DNA of 64,000 nt from Halapricum desulfuricans (GTDB lineage: Archaea > Halobacteriota > Halobacteria > Halobacteriales > Haloarculaceae): assembly GCF_017094525.1 (NCBI RefSeq), contig NZ_CP064788.1, positions 2,217,030 through 2,281,029 of the forward strand, read 5' to 3'. The first letter of the stretch is position 1, and each line of letters begins with the position of its first letter. Positions 8,859 through 17,700 of the stretch are shown piece by piece. The position numbers and the translations under genes are program-made. Under the pieces are notes generated by a model, which was not told where the DNA came from, searched no databases, and saw nothing but the letters and a program-made list of their open reading frames with translations.

Positions 8859-8938
8859 ATACTGCCGGCTGTAACAAACTGAAGGAATTCGCCACCCCAG
8901 GGTGGCGAATATCTTTACGAACGTACAGCAGGCAATAT
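8859..8938. repeat. 80-bp palindromic element, copy E1
   Basis: Exactly 80 bp. The ends are ATACTGCCGGCTGTA and, inverted, TACAGCAGGCAATAT (two mismatches). A 24-bp palindrome (arms ATTCGCCACCC) sits at the exact centre. It is about 95% identical to the reverse complement of 39344-39423. It lies 52 bases before the nhaP start in the 363-base gap between the amylase and nhaP genes, which otherwise holds only the amylase promoter. No flanking duplication is visible. It codes for nothing recognisable. Confidence 0.85.
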
Positions 8939-8990
8939 CACTCCGTTTTTTGCCCTGGGGTAGCGAACAAGCAACCATGGAGCGTGCTCG

Positions 8991-10883
8991 ATGAGTGCCG
9001 GATCGGCGACGCTGATCGCACTCGTTGCAGGGATCATCGCGCTGGGCGTGCTCGCACAGTTGCTCTCTGCCCGGCTGCAGCTCCCGAGTATCATCTTTTA
9101 TATTTTCGCCGGGCTCGCGCTCGGACCGGCCGCGGAGCTGGCGCTCGACACCAGAATCGTGTCGCTATCGACGTTCGGCGGGGAGACGACGCTGTCGGCG
9201 GTCGTCGGGCTCGCGGTCGCCATCATCGTCTTCGAGGGGGCTTTTCACCTGCAGGTCGACCGGATTCGCGAGGCACCGACGGCGTCGTTTCGACTGGTCA
9301 CGGTCGGTGCGGCGATCGCGCTGATCGGAACGGCGGTGGCCGTTCACCTCGTGTATCCCGAAGTCGGCTGGGGGATCGCGTTTCTGATCGGCGCGCTGCT
9401 CGTCGCGACCGGCCCGACCGTGGTCACGCCCATCCTGCAGGTCGTTCCCGTCCGCGATCGGGTGTCGGCCACGCTCGAAACCGAGGGCATCATCAACGAC
9501 GTGACCGCGGCGATCCTCGCCGTCGTCGTTTTCAAGGTGATCGTCATTCAGGGCGAGACGCCGGCGGACATCCTCACCGAGTTCATGGCCCGTCTCGGTC
9601 AGGGGCTGCTCGTCGGGGTAGCCGTCGCTGGCGTCGTCTACTACCTGCTTCGGTACGTCGATCTCTCGCCCGGCGACGCGCCGCGAAACGCCCGACTGCT
9701 CGTGCTCGCCGGTGCGCTCGTCGCGTACGCGGGCGCGAACTTTCTGGCCGGCGAAGCCGGCGTGGCCGCCGCCGCGACCGCCGGCTTCCTGCTCGGCAAC
9801 GCAGACGTCCCATACGAGGGGGACATCGTCGACTTCAAAGGCGATATCACGCTGCTGGTCCTGTCGTTCGTGTTCATCATTCTCGCTGCGCTGCTGGAAC
9901 TGGACGCGCTGGCCGACGTCGGGTGGGACGGGTTGCTGGTCGTGGTCGCGATTGCGCTCGTGCTTCGGCCTCTGCTGGTGTTCGTCTCGCTGGCGGGCGA
10001 CCGGTTCACCGTCAGCGAGAAGCTGTTCGTCGGGTTTGTCGGTCCACGCGGTATCATTCCTGCATCCGTGGCAACGCTCTTTGCCCTCCGGTTGCAGGAA
10101 CTGGGGGCCGTCCATGAGGCGAACGTGCTGCTCGGCGTCGTGTTTCTCGCTATCTTGCTGACTGCCGTCTTCGAAGGCGGACTGGCGCGGTACATCGCGG
10201 AATACCTGGACGTGATACCAATGCGAGTCATCATCGTCGGAGGCGGGAGAGTGGGCCGTGCGCTCGCCGACCGCCTCCAAGAACGCGGAGAGAACGTCGT
10301 CTTGATCGAAGACGACGAAACAGTCGTCGAACAGGCACGCAACGAGGGCTACACCGTCGAACACGGTGACGGCACCGACACGGACGTCCTCCGGTCGGCC
10401 GGGGCAGACGCTGCGAAGATCGTCGTCGCTGCGACCGGTGACGACGACGCGAACCTGCTGGTCTCCCAGCTCGCGTCCACGAAGTTCGACGTCGAAAACG
10501 TCATCGCGCGAGCGAACAACCCCGACAACGTCGAACCGTTCGAGCAACTGGGCGTGCAGACGATCTCCTCGTCGTTGGCGACCGCCTGGGCGATCGACAA
10601 CCAGATCGAGCGTCCTGCGCTCTCTCACTGGATGACCGATCTCGATCGGGTCGGCGACGTTCAGGAGGTCGAACTCAGGAACCCGGCGCTCTGCGATCGC
10701 CCTGTCCGGGAGGTCGGACCGGAACTGCCGGACACCTGCCTGATCGCGCTGGTCTGTCGCGACGGCGAGGCCGTCGTCCCGACGGCAGACTACACGGTCC
10801 ACGATGGCGATCGACTCACGCTTCTGGGCCGGACCGAGGCGGTCCGCGAGGGAATGGCTCTCTGTCGCGGCGAGGACGAATGA
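8991..10883 (+). CDS. NhaP-type Na+/H+ antiporter with TrkA-N/TrkA-C (RCK) domains
   Basis: A 630-residue fusion. Residues 1-400 form a CPA1-type cation/proton antiporter with about 12 membrane segments, including GPTVVTPILQ and the ion-site region EGIINDVTAA. From about residue 411 an RCK NAD-binding domain begins (VIIVGGGRVGRALADRL, VEHGDGTDTDVLRSAG), followed by a TrkA-C domain (about 540-630, CLIALVCRDGEAV). It exports Na+ or K+ against protons, with gating by nucleotide binding. The ATG at 8991 gives a normal N-terminus. The TnpB unit sits immediately after its stop codon. Confidence 0.88.
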   Translation: MSAGSATLIALVAGIIALGVLAQLLSARLQLPSIIFYIFAGLALGPAAELALDTRIVSLSTFGGETTLSAVVGLAVAIIVFEGAFHLQVDRIREAPTASFRLVTVGAAIALIGTAVAVHLVYPEVGWGIAFLIGALLVATGPTVVTPILQVVPVRDRVSATLETEGIINDVTAAILAVVVFKVIVIQGETPADILTEFMARLGQGLLVGVAVAGVVYYLLRYVDLSPGDAPRNARLLVLAGALVAYAGANFLAGEAGVAAAATAGFLLGNADVPYEGDIVDFKGDITLLVLSFVFIILAALLELDALADVGWDGLLVVVAIALVLRPLLVFVSLAGDRFTVSEKLFVGFVGPRGIIPASVATLFALRLQELGAVHEANVLLGVVFLAILLTAVFEGGLARYIAEYLDVIPMRVIIVGGGRVGRALADRLQERGENVVLIEDDETVVEQARNEGYTVEHGDGTDTDVLRSAGADAAKIVVAATGDDDANLLVSQLASTKFDVENVIARANNPDNVEPFEQLGVQTISSSLATAWAIDNQIERPALSHWMTDLDRVGDVQEVELRNPALCDRPVREVGPELPDTCLIALVCRDGEAVVPTADYTVHDGDRLTLLGRTEAVREGMALCRGEDE

Positions 10884-10935
10884 CATCCTCCGCGCCGTAA
10901 ACGGCGCGGTTTCCTCTCCGACGTGGGAGTCTCGG
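10884..10935 (-). ncRNA. Right end of TnpB unit, candidate omega-RNA 3' scaffold
   Basis: Directly downstream of the tnpB stop, read on the minus strand, is a GC-rich hairpin with arms CCGCGCCG and CGGCGCGG around TTTA (10890-10909), ending in GGAGGATG. Right ends of IS200/IS605-family units carry such a stem, and their guide (omega) RNA derives from the tnpB 3' region and this end. The guide would be read from sequence beyond 10884, here the nhaP 3' end. The RNA extent is inferred. Confidence 0.5.
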
Positions 10936-12282
10936 CTATGCCGATTCCCCGGAGGCAATATTCCCGTCAACGTGGACGGTACTCGGGTCTGTGCGCTGTT
11001 CTTTGGGATTTGAAGAAGCGTCTGTGGTTGAACGCCATTGATGATTGTCCCACTCGAACCGCACGGGCCGTGCCATCGGCCTGACTGCCTGTTCTGTCTG
11101 CCGCTTCAGGAACGTTTCTGAGGCTGTGAGGTCGGCGTGACCCTCGAATCCACACGGACAGGTGAGTGTATCCTGATGCCGTGTCGTTCGGTCTGTACCG
11201 CCGCACTGCGGGCACTCTTGGCTGGTCCACGCCTCTGACCGCACTTCGACCGAGATGCCGTATTCTTCGGCGGTACACGCCAGTCGTTCGGTGAATTGCT
11301 TGAACGCCCAGAAGTTGTGTGTCTTGGCGTTCACCCTGACCGACCAGTGCGTCTCCAGCACGTCGGTCAAGCCACCGATATACACTGTGTCCACGCCCTC
11401 GGCGTACAGCCGTTCCAGTAGGTCACGACACAGTGCTTCTTGGGCGTGGTCGCGGCGACGAGTCCGTTTCCGGTACAACCGCCGGATACGCTTGCTACTG
11501 TACCTGCCTTCTTCGAGTTTCGACTGCAACCGGGCAATTTCTCGCGTCGTCTCACGGAAGCGGTCGAACAACTCCCGGCCTTCGTACAGATATTGCTCGC
11601 CGGTCGTGGTGGTACAAGCGACGAGATTGTTCGCACCAATATCCAGAGCGGCTGTTTCGGAAGCCAGTGGAGTGTCCCGTGCATCATCAGAAACAGTCAC
11701 GGGCTGCGAAGCTCGGAAGGTGCTGTCTGTCTCGTCGTACCACAGTTCTAGTCGGCCTTGGTCTTCGTAGTCGGGCCAGTTCGGGTCGCCAACGATTTCC
11801 AGCCGGAGACGACTTTTCGGGCTGTTGTGCCTGTCACGGAGTTGTTTGCCGACAACCATCTCCAGCCGGGAACGGTCGCCCCATTCAACGGTGTAGGCGT
11901 CCTTTCGGACGACGCCTTTGAGAACACGTCCGTCGTCCTTGTTCCCACGGAAGCCCGGCGGTTCCGGGTGTTCCGTGACCGATGTGTTCGATTCGTCGTG
12001 GTACGCCTTCTTGTTCTCGAAGAACGACCGCCACGCTTCGGTGTTTGCTCGCCGGACAGTTTGAGCGGTGGACGCGCCGAGAACGGCTTTGTATTTGCCT
12101 TCGAGAGCGCCAGTGTCGGCGTCCCATACGTCGCCCTCGAAGCCGTCCTCGTCGTTGTAGCGCATGAGGCGCTGGTAATTGATCTCGTTCCAGAGAGCGG
12201 CAGACGCATCCAACAGGTCGCGTAGGACCTGCTCACCGTCGTCGGTGAGCGGTCGCACGGCGAACGTGTTGGTGCGCTTCAT
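10936..12282 (-). CDS. tnpB: RNA-guided endonuclease TnpB (IS200/IS605 family)
   Basis: A 448-residue haloarchaeal TnpB. The RuvC-I aspartate is in AALDIGANN (about residue 215), the RuvC-III aspartate in HADLTASE, and the zinc finger has CPQC then CPCG. The RuvC-II position, usually Glu in a VEDL-like strand, reads YIGGLTDV, so the catalytic Glu is displaced or absent; a Glu in VRSEAWTS just before the zinc finger could replace it, as in rearranged TnpB groups. ATG 12282 (MKRTNTFAV) is preferred to an upstream TTG. No tnpA is present, so this is an IS1341-type solo unit. Confidence 0.88.
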   Translation of the reverse strand: MKRTNTFAVRPLTDDGEQVLRDLLDASAALWNEINYQRLMRYNDEDGFEGDVWDADTGALEGKYKAVLGASTAQTVRRANTEAWRSFFENKKAYHDESNTSVTEHPEPPGFRGNKDDGRVLKGVVRKDAYTVEWGDRSRLEMVVGKQLRDRHNSPKSRLRLEIVGDPNWPDYEDQGRLELWYDETDSTFRASQPVTVSDDARDTPLASETAALDIGANNLVACTTTTGEQYLYEGRELFDRFRETTREIARLQSKLEEGRYSSKRIRRLYRKRTRRRDHAQEALCRDLLERLYAEGVDTVYIGGLTDVLETHWSVRVNAKTHNFWAFKQFTERLACTAEEYGISVEVRSEAWTSQECPQCGGTDRTTRHQDTLTCPCGFEGHADLTASETFLKRQTEQAVRPMARPVRFEWDNHQWRSTTDASSNPKEQRTDPSTVHVDGNIASGESA

Positions 12283-12321
12283 CCAAAGTATAATTAGTCC
12301 CAATATCTAATAAGTCCACCG

Positions 12322-12465
12322 ATGAGGCCAAACATCGACATTGACTGGGCAATCCACGGACGAATCAAAGACTACGCAGAAGCGAACGACCTGACCCTCT
12401 CGGAAGCCTATGCAAAAGTGTTAGAAGCTGGTCTGGAAGCGTTGGAGACGCAAGACCAGCAGTGA
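12322..12465 (+). CDS. Small ribbon-helix-helix-like protein divergent from tnpB
   Basis: A 47-residue protein, MRPNIDIDWAIHGRIKDYAE onward, ending LEALETQDQQ. One short strand followed by two helices (IHGRIKDYAEANDLTLSEAYAKVLEAGL) fits a CopG/Arc ribbon-helix-helix dimer. It is divergent from tnpB with about 39 bases between starts and has a TATA-like stretch (tataattag) about 27 bases upstream. Such small proteins often accompany haloarchaeal TnpB units and may control the shared promoter, which is inference. Confidence 0.65.
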   Translation: MRPNIDIDWAIHGRIKDYAEANDLTLSEAYAKVLEAGLEALETQDQQ

Positions 12466-12698
12466 CGTGGTGGTTTCTTACCGGAGCTTACGCGATTCAC
12501 CTATGGAAACGCTGCTATCTACACAAACCACCGTTTTCGGTAAAATGATTACGCCGTCTTGGAATCTGCTACTGCCACAGCCGACAGGCGGTCCATATCG
12601 TGATGCGGTGCGGTCGCTGTCTGGGGAGAGCAGTCGCTCACGGAGGGCCCCGGCCGGCCACTGAGGGCCGCCCGCCCGGCGGCCCTCAGCTCCCTCGT
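12466..12698. other. Non-coding junction between TnpB unit and IS110 element, with terminator-like hairpin
   Basis: No gene is seen here. Next to the IS110 transposase stop lies a strong inverted repeat at 12661-12689, with arms CTGAGGGCCGCC and GGCGGCCCTCAG around five bases. It would terminate transcription or mark the IS110 end. A short match, ATGGAAACGCTGCTA, occurs at about 12502 and, inverted, at about 15010, on the two sides of the IS110 gene. Confidence 0.5.
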
Positions 12699-13216
12699 CT
12701 ACGCGCTCACACCAGGTGGATCGTATACTTCGCCTCGGTCAAGCATGTGGTACATCGACACCAGCATCTTTCGAGCTGTCGCCACGATTGCTTTCTGTGA
12801 GTTCTTCCGGCTAGCTAACCGCTCGTAGAACCGACTCAGATACTCGTCGTTACAGGTGTGGACAGCAGTATGAGCGGCCTGAACGAGCAGCCACCGAGCT
12901 CTTCCTGAACCACGTTTCGAGAGTTCACCTTCGATCCGCGAGTCGCCTGACTCGCGGATCACTGGATTCAACCCGACGTAGCTGACGACTTCTTTGTCAC
13001 CATCGAACCGCCCAATCTCGCCTAATTCGGCGTAAATCGTCAACGCCGTATAGTAACTCACACCAGGAATCGTCATCAGCAGCTGGGTCTCCTCCAGAGA
13101 CCCAGCGCGTTCTTCGATTGTCTCTTCGAGATTCTGTATTTCGTCGGTGAGCGTCTCTATCACTTCGAGGTATGACTCCAGCACCGATTCCCACGGCATC
13201 GGGAGCGAGAGTTCCC
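12699..13216 (-). pseudogene. IS110 family transposase, C-terminal fragment (split by IS630)
   Basis: This carries the Transposase_20 half of an IS110-type transposase: MTIPGVSYYTALTIYAELGE, VSYVGLNPVIRESGDS, GSGRARWLLVQAAH and a C-terminal helix. The reading frame enters from inside the IS630 end. Removing 13217-14332 restores a continuous protein running REFL-E-LSLPMPW, so this and 14333-14810 are one gene. The split removes the link between the DEDD and serine-containing domains, so the enzyme is inactive. Confidence 0.85.
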
Positions 13217-14332
13217 GGAGTGGTCTGCGAAAGAGTTGACTCTTCTGGAAGCGTATAGCTCTCGATGAACACAAGCCAACGCGGAGAGTTAGTGCGGCAT
13301 TTGTCGGAAGAAGAGCTCGAGCAGGCTATCGAAGATGCACAGTCGGCGGACGAGACCCGTCTCGTCCGGCGGCTGTGTTTCATCAAGAATCTCTATCAGG
13401 GCGATACCCGCAAGCAGGCGGGCCGACGCGTCGGAATCTCCCGATCTACGACGCGTCGATGGGCTCGCGCGTGGAATGATGACGGTGTAGAGGGACTCCG
13501 CCCGCGCTTCGGCGGCGGCCGGCCGCCGAAGCTCACTCCCACGCAGTTCGATGAACTCTGTGGTATCCTCGAAGAGGATCAACCCTGGACACCGCAAGCC
13601 ATTCACGCCCTAATCGAAGACCGCTACGATGTCACCTACCACCCGGCGCATCTCAGCCGGAAACTTCGTGCCGCGGGCATGAACTACGCCAAGCCGCGGC
13701 CGATGGATCCGCGTAGTCCGGCTGACGCAGATGAGATTCTCGCCGAGCGCCTGACTGAGGCGCTCGGCGAGGACGACCACGATACCGAGGAGGATGATCC
13801 CGTCGTGTTGGGGTTTTTTCGATGAAGCGTGGCCTCAACCGTTCGAGAATTCACAGCGACTCTGGTCGTTTGATCGGACGGTCACGATCGCAAAACCGCT
13901 AGTGACGTTTCCATGGCGGTCGATCGGTTTCTACGCGCTGACTGGTCAAAGTGTGATTACGTTCAAAAAGCGGTTAGTCAAAGAGACGATCGTTGAGGCG
14001 TTAGAGGAGATCCGCGAGCAGAATCCGCGGGGCCGGATTCTGCTCGTGGCCGATAACTACGGCTCTCACCATGCGAAACTCACACAGCAACGGGCCGACG
14101 AACTCGGCATCGAGTTCGTCTTCATTCCGCCGTATTCACCGACATTGAACGCAATCGAACCGCTCTGGAAAGACCTCAAACGAGACATCTCTCCTGAAAT
14201 CTTCGATGACAAAGACAACTTTCGAGAGTTCCTCACCGAGACATTCCACCGGTTGAGTCAGCAGGTCAGCTTCGCTAGTGATTGGATCGAGACGTTCCTC
14301 CCAGATGTCCAGAAGTTACGCTGACCACTCCA
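13217..14332 (+). mobile_element. IS630-family insertion sequence inside IS110 transposase gene
   Basis: A 1116-bp element bounded by imperfect terminal inverted repeats: GGAGTGGTC(T/A)GCG at 13217 and its inverse ending at 14332. Its ends join the two halves of the IS110 transposase. The TA duplication normal for IS630 is not evident at these boundaries. The surrounding target, GAGTTCC-TGGAACTC when rejoined, is itself palindromic, which makes the exact junction ambiguous by a base or two. Confidence 0.75.
13265..14324 (+). CDS. IS630 family transposase, frameshifted at a T6 run
   Basis: An IS630-type DDE transposase. The first frame (13265-13825) has the helix-turn-helix part (RRVGISRSTTRRWARAW) and a winged segment (PWTPQAIHALIEDRYDVTYH). 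The second frame continues from FFDEAW (first catalytic Asp) through LLVADNYGSHHAKL (second Asp) to PPYSPTLNAIEPLWKDLKRD (Glu). The frames meet at six Ts (13814-13819); five Ts would give VLGFFDEAW in one frame. It is either a one-base expansion or a slippage site. Without slippage the first frame stops at TGA before the catalytic core. Confidence 0.8.
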
Positions 14333-14810
14333 GGAACTCTCGTCCCTCTTGGGTCAACGGCTTCACATCTTCGCTGATGCCGTGATCAGAGAGGAGGCCG
14401 TGGACCTTGTTGGCATACTCCGTCCGGTGTTCGACTAACGACTGTCGCCCGCGCACGAGTGCGCGGGCTTCCCTGATCTCGTCGGTCGGAACATAACTCT
14501 CAGGCACCGAGTTCAACCGCACCATCCGCGCGAGTTCTTTGGCGTCGACGCGATCAGTCTTCTTGTCGGTGTCAGCGATCTGGTTCAGTTCCTTCGGGTG
14601 GGCAACAGTCACGTCCAAATGTTCCGACAGCGTATCGTGGATGTGGTAGTAATTGCTGGTCGCCTCTATCGCGGCTTGTGCGCCAGCGTACCGCTGGGCG
14701 AGATCGTCGAGGTTCGCGTTCTCGACGCGAACCTCTTCGACAATCTCTCCAGCCTCGTCCATCACTGCCACCTGTGCGTACCGTTTGTGGACATCGATTC
14801 CGAGGTACAT
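14333..14810 (-). pseudogene. IS110 family transposase, N-terminal fragment (split by IS630)
   Basis: The N-terminal DEDD/RuvC-like domain of an IS110 transposase: YLGIDVHKRYAQVAVMDEAG (first Asp), QAAIEATSNYY (Glu) and DKKTDRVDAKELARM (last two Asp). The reading frame is cut after EGREFLEW by the IS630 insertion and ends SA-stop within that element. The start ATG is at 14810. Together with 12699-13216 the original protein would be about 330 residues, normal for the family. Confidence 0.85.
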
Positions 14811-15130
14811 GGTTTGTTCACCCGGGACGCCAGTGCGTGAAGCAGAGATTCACCTATTCGGGCTTTCCCGGGTGCCGCGCCGCGCGGCACCCGGGCTGTA
14901 ACGCCCATGACTCGGCTTCTTTCGCACACGGACCAGTCACTCCCACGTGCTCTGAGGCACGGAATCGCGTTCGGTCTCTTGCGCCCCATATCTTGTTTCA
15001 CGCTCTCATGGAGTAGCAGCGTTTCCATCGAGTCACGCCCGCCCTGTTCGCTCCTCGGTTCCGACTAAGCGTCGGAACGCTCGTCACTCACGGGAAGGGC
15101 GGGATTCTCTCGCTGAATCAAGATAGCGAC
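14811..15130 (-). ncRNA. Upstream region of IS110 transposase, candidate bridge-RNA locus
   Basis: The 300 bases before the IS110 transposase start have no convincing ORF but contain strong secondary structure, notably a near-perfect hairpin at 14867-14895 with arms CCCGGGTGCCGCGC and GCGCGGCACCCGGG. In IS110 elements (not the IS1111 group) the bridge RNA is encoded between the left end and the transposase gene, which is this position and strand. No target or donor loop was assigned, so the call is tentative. Confidence 0.35.
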
Positions 15131-15466
15131 CCACGGGCAGTTCCTGCGACACCGTCCCTTTCGAGGCGAGCGCGCGCGCGCCGAATTTTCCCCCGATATC
15201 CGCGATCGAGGCCCGACGTCGGTTGACAAACGTCCACATTCCGCTGTGAAGAGGCCAGTGAATATTGATGTCCGATGCCCTTAAACACATATTAGTCTAC
15301 CCAATATTGAACGATCGTATAGAAATCCGACCCAATTTTATCGATCCTGTAGCCAATCCTTATGTACCAGTCTTTCTTGGCCTCTCCCGTGAGACAAACG
15401 ACGAACGTAGGCTTGAACGACGAGAAGTTGGATGAAGAACAATCAAAAACCGATATAGATTGAAAT
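15131..15466. other. Intergenic region between IS110 remains and amt
   Basis: No gene is seen. The left half is GC-rich with a (GC)n run near 15172. From about 15260 the base composition becomes AT-rich, as expected for the amt promoter region. TATA-like stretches occur at about 15358 (ccttatgta) and 15458 (gatataga). No clear palindromic nitrogen-control site was found. Confidence 0.4.
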
Positions 15467-16804
15467 ATGATCGAAGCAATACCACTGCAGGTCGAACCGA
15501 GCGCGATCACCGACGCCGTCAACAACACGTGGATCCTGACGGTGTCGTTCCTGATCTTCTTCATGCACGCCGGCTTCGCGATGCTGGAGGCAGGTCAGGT
15601 GCGGGCGAAGAACGTCGCCAACCAGCTGACGAAGAACTTGCTGACCTGGAGCGTCGGCGTCACGGTGTTTTTCTTCATCGGGGCCGGCATCTCCGGGCTC
15701 GTCGGCGGCGATCCGTTCACGTCGTCGCTACCGTACCTCGCCGACGACGCCAGCGGATACATCGGCTGGCTGTACGGCGCGGTCTTCGCCATGACGGCAG
15801 CGACCATCGTGTCGGGCGCGGTCGCCGGCCGGGCGCGACTCCGCGCGTACATCACCTACACGTTCCTGCTGGCGGCGATCATCTACCCCGTCGTCACGGG
15901 AATCACCTGGGCGGGCGCGTACATCCAGATCGGCGAGGCCGGGTTCCACGACTTCGCCGGCGGGATGATCGTCCACGGGGTGGGCGGCATCGCTGGCCTC
16001 ACTGCGGCGTGGATCCTCGGACCGCGCATGGATCGTTACAACGCTGACGGGTCGGCAAACGTCATCCCCGGCCACTCGCTGACCTTCGCCGTCCTCGGGA
16101 CGCTGATGCTGGCCTTCGGCTGGTACGGGTTCAACGTCGGGACGGCCGCGGCGATGTACGAGACCGAAGCGGGGCTGATGGCGTACAACGGCGCAGTACT
16201 TGGACGAGTCGCGATGGGAACGACGATCGCCATGGCCGCCGGCGCGATGGGTGCCGGACTGGCCGCCTGGTACCGGACCGGCAAAGTCGACACGCTATAC
16301 GTCGCGAACGGCCTGCTTGCCGGCCTCGTCGGCATCACGGCCATTCCCGACACGACCCACTACCTCGGTGCGCTGGCGATCGGCGGACTGGCGGGCGCAC
16401 AGCTCCCGATCGTCTTCAGCTTCGTCGAGAAGCGCATGAAGATCGACGACGTCTGTGCGGTCTTCCCCGTCCACGGGAGTGCGGGAGTTCTCGGGACGCT
16501 GGCGTTCCCGTTCGTCCACTACGATCTGGGCGTCCCGCTCGCGGAAGCCGCGCTCACCCAGTTCGTCGGTGTCGTCGTGATCGCCGCCTGGACGGTCGGC
16601 GCGACGGCGGTCGTCTGGTACGCGCTGAAAGCTCTCGGACAGGCCCGTGTCACGCCCGAGCACGAACGCGAAGGGCTCGACATCTCCGAACACGGCGTCG
16701 ATACCTACCCCGAGTTCGGTGACGAGGAAGGTGTCGTCGCCGACGGCGGCCGCGTCCGGACCGACGGCGGCGTCTGCTGCACCACGCGAGGTGATGACAA
16801 ATGA
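15467..16804 (+). CDS. amt: Ammonium transporter Amt
   Basis: A 445-residue Amt/Mep/Rh channel with 11 predicted membrane helices. It includes [19 protein letters not shown] (TM1-2), [17 protein letters not shown] (the signature with the first pore His) and [17 protein letters not shown] (second pore His). The acidic C-terminal tail (about 395-445) ends in a CC pair. It sits in the conserved amt-glnK arrangement, with the glnK ATG overlapping the amt stop by four bases (ATGA). The GlnK trimer blocks the channel from the cytoplasm when nitrogen is plentiful. Confidence 0.95.
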   Translation: MIEAIPLQVEPSAITDAVNNTWILTVSFLIFFMHAGFAMLEAGQVRAKNVANQLTKNLLTWSVGVTVFFFIGAGISGLVGGDPFTSSLPYLADDASGYIGWLYGAVFAMTAATIVSGAVAGRARLRAYITYTFLLAAIIYPVVTGITWAGAYIQIGEAGFHDFAGGMIVHGVGGIAGLTAAWILGPRMDRYNADGSANVIPGHSLTFAVLGTLMLAFGWYGFNVGTAAAMYETEAGLMAYNGAVLGRVAMGTTIAMAAGAMGAGLAAWYRTGKVDTLYVANGLLAGLVGITAIPDTTHYLGALAIGGLAGAQLPIVFSFVEKRMKIDDVCAVFPVHGSAGVLGTLAFPFVHYDLGVPLAEAALTQFVGVVVIAAWTVGATAVVWYALKALGQARVTPEHEREGLDISEHGVDTYPEFGDEEGVVADGGRVRTDGGVCCTTRGDDK

Positions 16805-17154
16805 GCGATACCGGGATCAAGATGGTCGTCGCGGTGATCCGCCCCGACAAACTCGGGGACGTGAAACAGGCGCTGGTCGAGGCCGACGCGCCCTCGCTAA
16901 CGGTCACGAACGTGTCGGGCCGCGGCTCCCAGCCGGCAAAGAAGGGGCAGTGGCGCGGCGAGGAATACGTCGTCGACCTCCATCAGAAGGTCAAAATCGA
17001 GTGTGTCGTCGCCGACACGCCCGTCGACGACGTCGTCGAGGCGATCAAAGACGGCGCACACACCGGCGAGAAAGGCGACGGCAAAATCTTCGTCCTGCCG
17101 GTCGAGGACGCCGTCCAGATCCGAACCGGCGAGGAAGGTCCCAAAGCCGTCTGA
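16801..17154 (+). CDS. glnK: P-II family nitrogen regulator GlnK
   Basis: A 117-residue PII protein. It begins with the first strand [18 protein letters not shown]. The T-loop, about residues 38-56, ends at the conserved Tyr56 (RGEEYVVDL), and the C-terminal strands carry [24 protein letters not shown] with ATP/2-oxoglutarate contacts. It overlaps amt by four bases and acts on the Amt channel. It is followed after 13 bases by an Lrp-type regulator. The T-loop and ligand residues look intact. Confidence 0.95.
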   Translation: MSDTGIKMVVAVIRPDKLGDVKQALVEADAPSLTVTNVSGRGSQPAKKGQWRGEEYVVDLHQKVKIECVVADTPVDDVVEAIKDGAHTGEKGDGKIFVLPVEDAVQIRTGEEGPKAV

Positions 17155-17167
17155 CCGATCGCGTGAG

Positions 17168-17641
17168 ATGACACTGACTGACACTGACGAGCCGTTGAGC
17201 GATGACGACCGGGCAGTGCTCGACGCACGGATCCGGGACGCCCAGGCGGACGCCGAGGCCATCGCCGTCGAGACGGGCATCGCGGCCGACCGCGTCGAGG
17301 CGAAACTCGACCGCTTCGAAGACGCCGGCGTGATCGACGGCTACACGGCCCGTCTCGATTACGGCGCGCTGGGGTACGACGTGACGGCCCTGTTCCGGGT
17401 ATCGGTCGCCGACGAGTCGGCGCTTGATCGGCTCCGCGACCAGTCCCGAGTCGTCGCACTCTATGCGGTGACCGGCGGTGACGACGCCGTCGCGATCGGG
17501 AAGTTCGAGGACACCGACGCGCTCAACGCGGTCGCCACCGAACTGCTGACCGACGACGCCGTCCGCTCGCTGACCGTCACCGTCGTGCGGGACGTCCTCC
17601 GGGAGTTCGAACCGACGATCCCCGACGACGGACCGTCCTGA
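17168..17641 (+). CDS. Lrp/AsnC family transcriptional regulator next to amt-glnK
   Basis: A 157-residue protein with an N-terminal helix-turn-helix (about 13-55, DAEAIAVETGIAADRVEAKL) and a RAM/ACT-like effector domain (GYDVTALFRVSV, VVALYAVTGGDDAVAIGKF). Thirteen bases separate it from glnK, so it is probably part of the amt-glnK transcript and may control nitrogen genes. The helix-turn-helix is preceded by a charged stretch longer than usual. The target and effector are unknown. Confidence 0.8.
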   Translation: MTLTDTDEPLSDDDRAVLDARIRDAQADAEAIAVETGIAADRVEAKLDRFEDAGVIDGYTARLDYGALGYDVTALFRVSVADESALDRLRDQSRVVALYAVTGGDDAVAIGKFEDTDALNAVATELLTDDAVRSLTVTVVRDVLREFEPTIPDDGPS

Positions 17642-17700
17642 CACTGCCGGCGATACCATTTGATTCGGCACGACTCTGTGCCGAATGCCTTTCCCGGCGT

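Noticed and set aside
8709-8978. 89-codon minus-strand ORF between the amylase and nhaP genes
   Set aside because: It crosses palindromic element E1 and has no protein-like features.
9165-10970. 601-codon minus-strand ORF opposite nhaP
   Set aside because: Compositional shadow without motifs; the plus-strand gene is a clear antiporter-RCK fusion.
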